DNA of 7,247 nucleotides from Ktedonobacter sp. (GTDB taxonomy: Bacteria > Chloroflexota > Ktedonobacteria > Ktedonobacterales > Ktedonobacteraceae), in the NCBI GenBank assembly GCA_003450555.1, contig DMFQ01000338.1, positions 7,986-15,232 of the forward strand. Reading direction: 5' to 3'. Each line of letters opens with the position of its first letter. The stretch's first letter is position 1. The translations under genes were made by a program, and so were the position numbers. The notes under the pieces are model-generated. The model was not told where the DNA came from and ran no database searches. It saw only the letters and a list, made by a program, of their open reading frames with translations. Positions 6,274 through 7,247 of the stretch are shown one piece after another.

Positions 6274-7151
6274 CCTTGCTGGTAGTCTCCTTTCATGATT
6301 TGAGTTTGCACCTCCACCGGTTCAACCGGATGATGGGAATGGGGGGCGAGCGGGGCCTCATCTGCCCACACTGTCATTTGCGCCAGGCGCGGTGACCCAT
6401 AGGTCGTTACCATTGCTACATCCAGCGCGTCACGCCCTCGACCAATGAGGACTCGTCCTACGCGTGGCTGATTGTTGCGTGGATCAAAGGTCCACCAGCG
6501 CCCCGCGAGGTAAACCTCCATCCAGGCGCAGAAATCCATAGGATCGTCAGGTGGAGTGACTCCTATATCTGGCAGGTAGCCGAACACATAACGAGCGGGA
6601 ATGTTGAGCGCTCGACAAAAAGTCACGGCCAGGTGCGCTAAATCGCGGCACACGCCAACCCCCTGCGCGCACACATCAGCAGCCGTTGTGAGTGAATTGC
6701 TGCTGCCATACTGGAAGCGGATATTGCTATGTACCCAATCGCAGATAGCCTGAACACGCGCCCAACCTGGCTCCACGGTTCCGAAAAGCTGCCATGCCAT
6801 ATCCGAGAGTACGTCCGAGAGGCAGAAGCGGCTAGGCAATGTATACAGGAGTACATCGTCGGGTAGTGCTTCAACCGGAAGCTGCACCGCGTCGGGTGCA
6901 ACCTCGTCTGCCGACCCGGAAACCTCTATCGTGGCATCGTAGCTGAGTACCTGGTTGCCTGGCGGTATCACCAAGCGTTGGCAGGTATTGCCATAGAGAT
7001 CAGAATAGGAGTGGAGAGCCAGCGGCGGTGTAAGCTGCCATGCTTCATGGATGATACGCTGTTCCGCTACCTGATGCGGTTGTACCTGCATAACAGCTGG
7101 CGTTGGCCAGGTTGTCTCGTAACGAAATTCGCACCCAACTTTGATTTGCAT
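6270..7151 (-). CDS. Transglutaminase-like protein lacking the canonical catalytic His
   Basis: The 293-residue protein resembles its neighbour in layout: a beta-rich N-terminal domain (about 1-85, with SYSDLYGNTCQRLVIPPG) and a transglutaminase core (about 125-230). The nucleophile Cys168 is in GVGVCRDLAHL, and Asp223 is in WWTFDPRNN. At the place where His is expected before AW, the sequence is DFCAWMEVYL, so Cys208 replaces it. The C-terminal block PRVGRVLIGRGRDALDVAM is characteristic of a distinct subfamily, in which I recall both His and Ser at this place. The activity may therefore be altered or absent. There is no signal peptide. ATG at 7151 has GGAG five bases upstream (7157-7160). 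It is the first gene of a two-gene operon, with a good -10 box further upstream. The C-terminal tail is His/Pro-rich (APHSHHPVEPVE). Confidence 0.9.
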   Translation of the reverse strand: MQIKVGCEFRYETTWPTPAVMQVQPHQVAEQRIIHEAWQLTPPLALHSYSDLYGNTCQRLVIPPGNQVLSYDATIEVSGSADEVAPDAVQLPVEALPDDVLLYTLPSRFCLSDVLSDMAWQLFGTVEPGWARVQAICDWVHSNIRFQYGSSNSLTTAADVCAQGVGVCRDLAHLAVTFCRALNIPARYVFGYLPDIGVTPPDDPMDFCAWMEVYLAGRWWTFDPRNNQPRVGRVLIGRGRDALDVAMVTTYGSPRLAQMTVWADEAPLAPHSHHPVEPVEVQTQIMKGDYQQG

Positions 7152-7215
7152 TGTTTCTCCGCTCTCTCTCTCAACTAGTGACCTCTGTACAGCGATGATA
7201 ATTCACGCTTTTCCT

Positions 7216-7221
7216 ATTATA
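7216..7221 (-). promoter_or_regulatory. Candidate -10 box of the transglutaminase operon
   Basis: The minus strand reads TATAAT, a perfect -10 consensus, about 65 bases before the ATG at 7151. The matching -35 position is poor (no TTGACA-like hexamer at 16-18 bases), so this is either an extended or activator-dependent promoter or a chance AT-rich match. If real, the upstream transglutaminase gene is the first of its transcript. Confidence 0.4.
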
Positions 7222-7247
7222 TGCTATTGGTGGTAGGCAAAGCTATA

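Noticed and set aside
1..7247. CRISPR array, tRNA, rRNA, IS element or prophage signatures
   Set aside because: I saw no regularly spaced repeats, cloverleaf or rRNA-like sequence, transposase motif or terminal inverted repeats on either strand.

Overview
The window looks like chromosomal DNA of a Chloroflexota bacterium, most likely class Ktedonobacteria. This is an inference, not a proof. It rests on a Ser/Thr kinase-like receptor of the style common there (SDQYTLG and APEQ signatures, one membrane segment, a Pro/Ser/Thr stalk and a secreted Ig-like end), a very large sortilin-type BNR propeller protein, paired transglutaminase-like proteins, use of TTG starts, and mid-range GC. I saw no tRNA, rRNA, IS element or CRISPR array.

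Layout. (1) Positions 1-2249, minus strand: a BNR/Asp-box beta-propeller ('glycosyl hydrolase', VPS10/sortilin-type) starting at a TTG and running off the left edge. It is open for 749 codons with no stop. (2) Positions 2250-2539: a divergent intergenic region. (3) Positions 2540-4117, plus strand: a membrane-anchored kinase-like protein in which the catalytic Asp of the HRD motif is Asn. Its secreted Ig-like end lies in a different frame (about 4068-4355), so the gene is split by a one-base shift. (4) Positions 4352-5044, minus strand: a DUF71/Dph6-family PP-loop ATPase, convergent with the kinase and sharing a TTAA double stop with it. (5) Positions 5045-5313: an intergenic region with a candidate promoter overlapped by an inverted repeat. 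(6) Positions 5314-7151, minus strand: two transglutaminase-like genes joined by an ATGA stop/start overlap, with a good -10 box near the right edge.

How they fit together. The two transglutaminase-like genes are clearly one transcription unit and should be translated together. The upstream one (6270-7151) lacks a histidine at the usual catalytic place, while the downstream one (5314-6273) has a complete Cys-His-Asp triad. The kinase-like gene is the most unusual item: a substituted catalytic base, a swollen and internally repetitive activation segment, and a frameshift before the ectodomain. Together these suggest a pseudokinase or a decaying receptor. The remaining genes are individually recognisable but not obviously one pathway. 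I found no convincing new multi-gene system. The best leads are the kinase-like gene and the mismatched transglutaminase pair.
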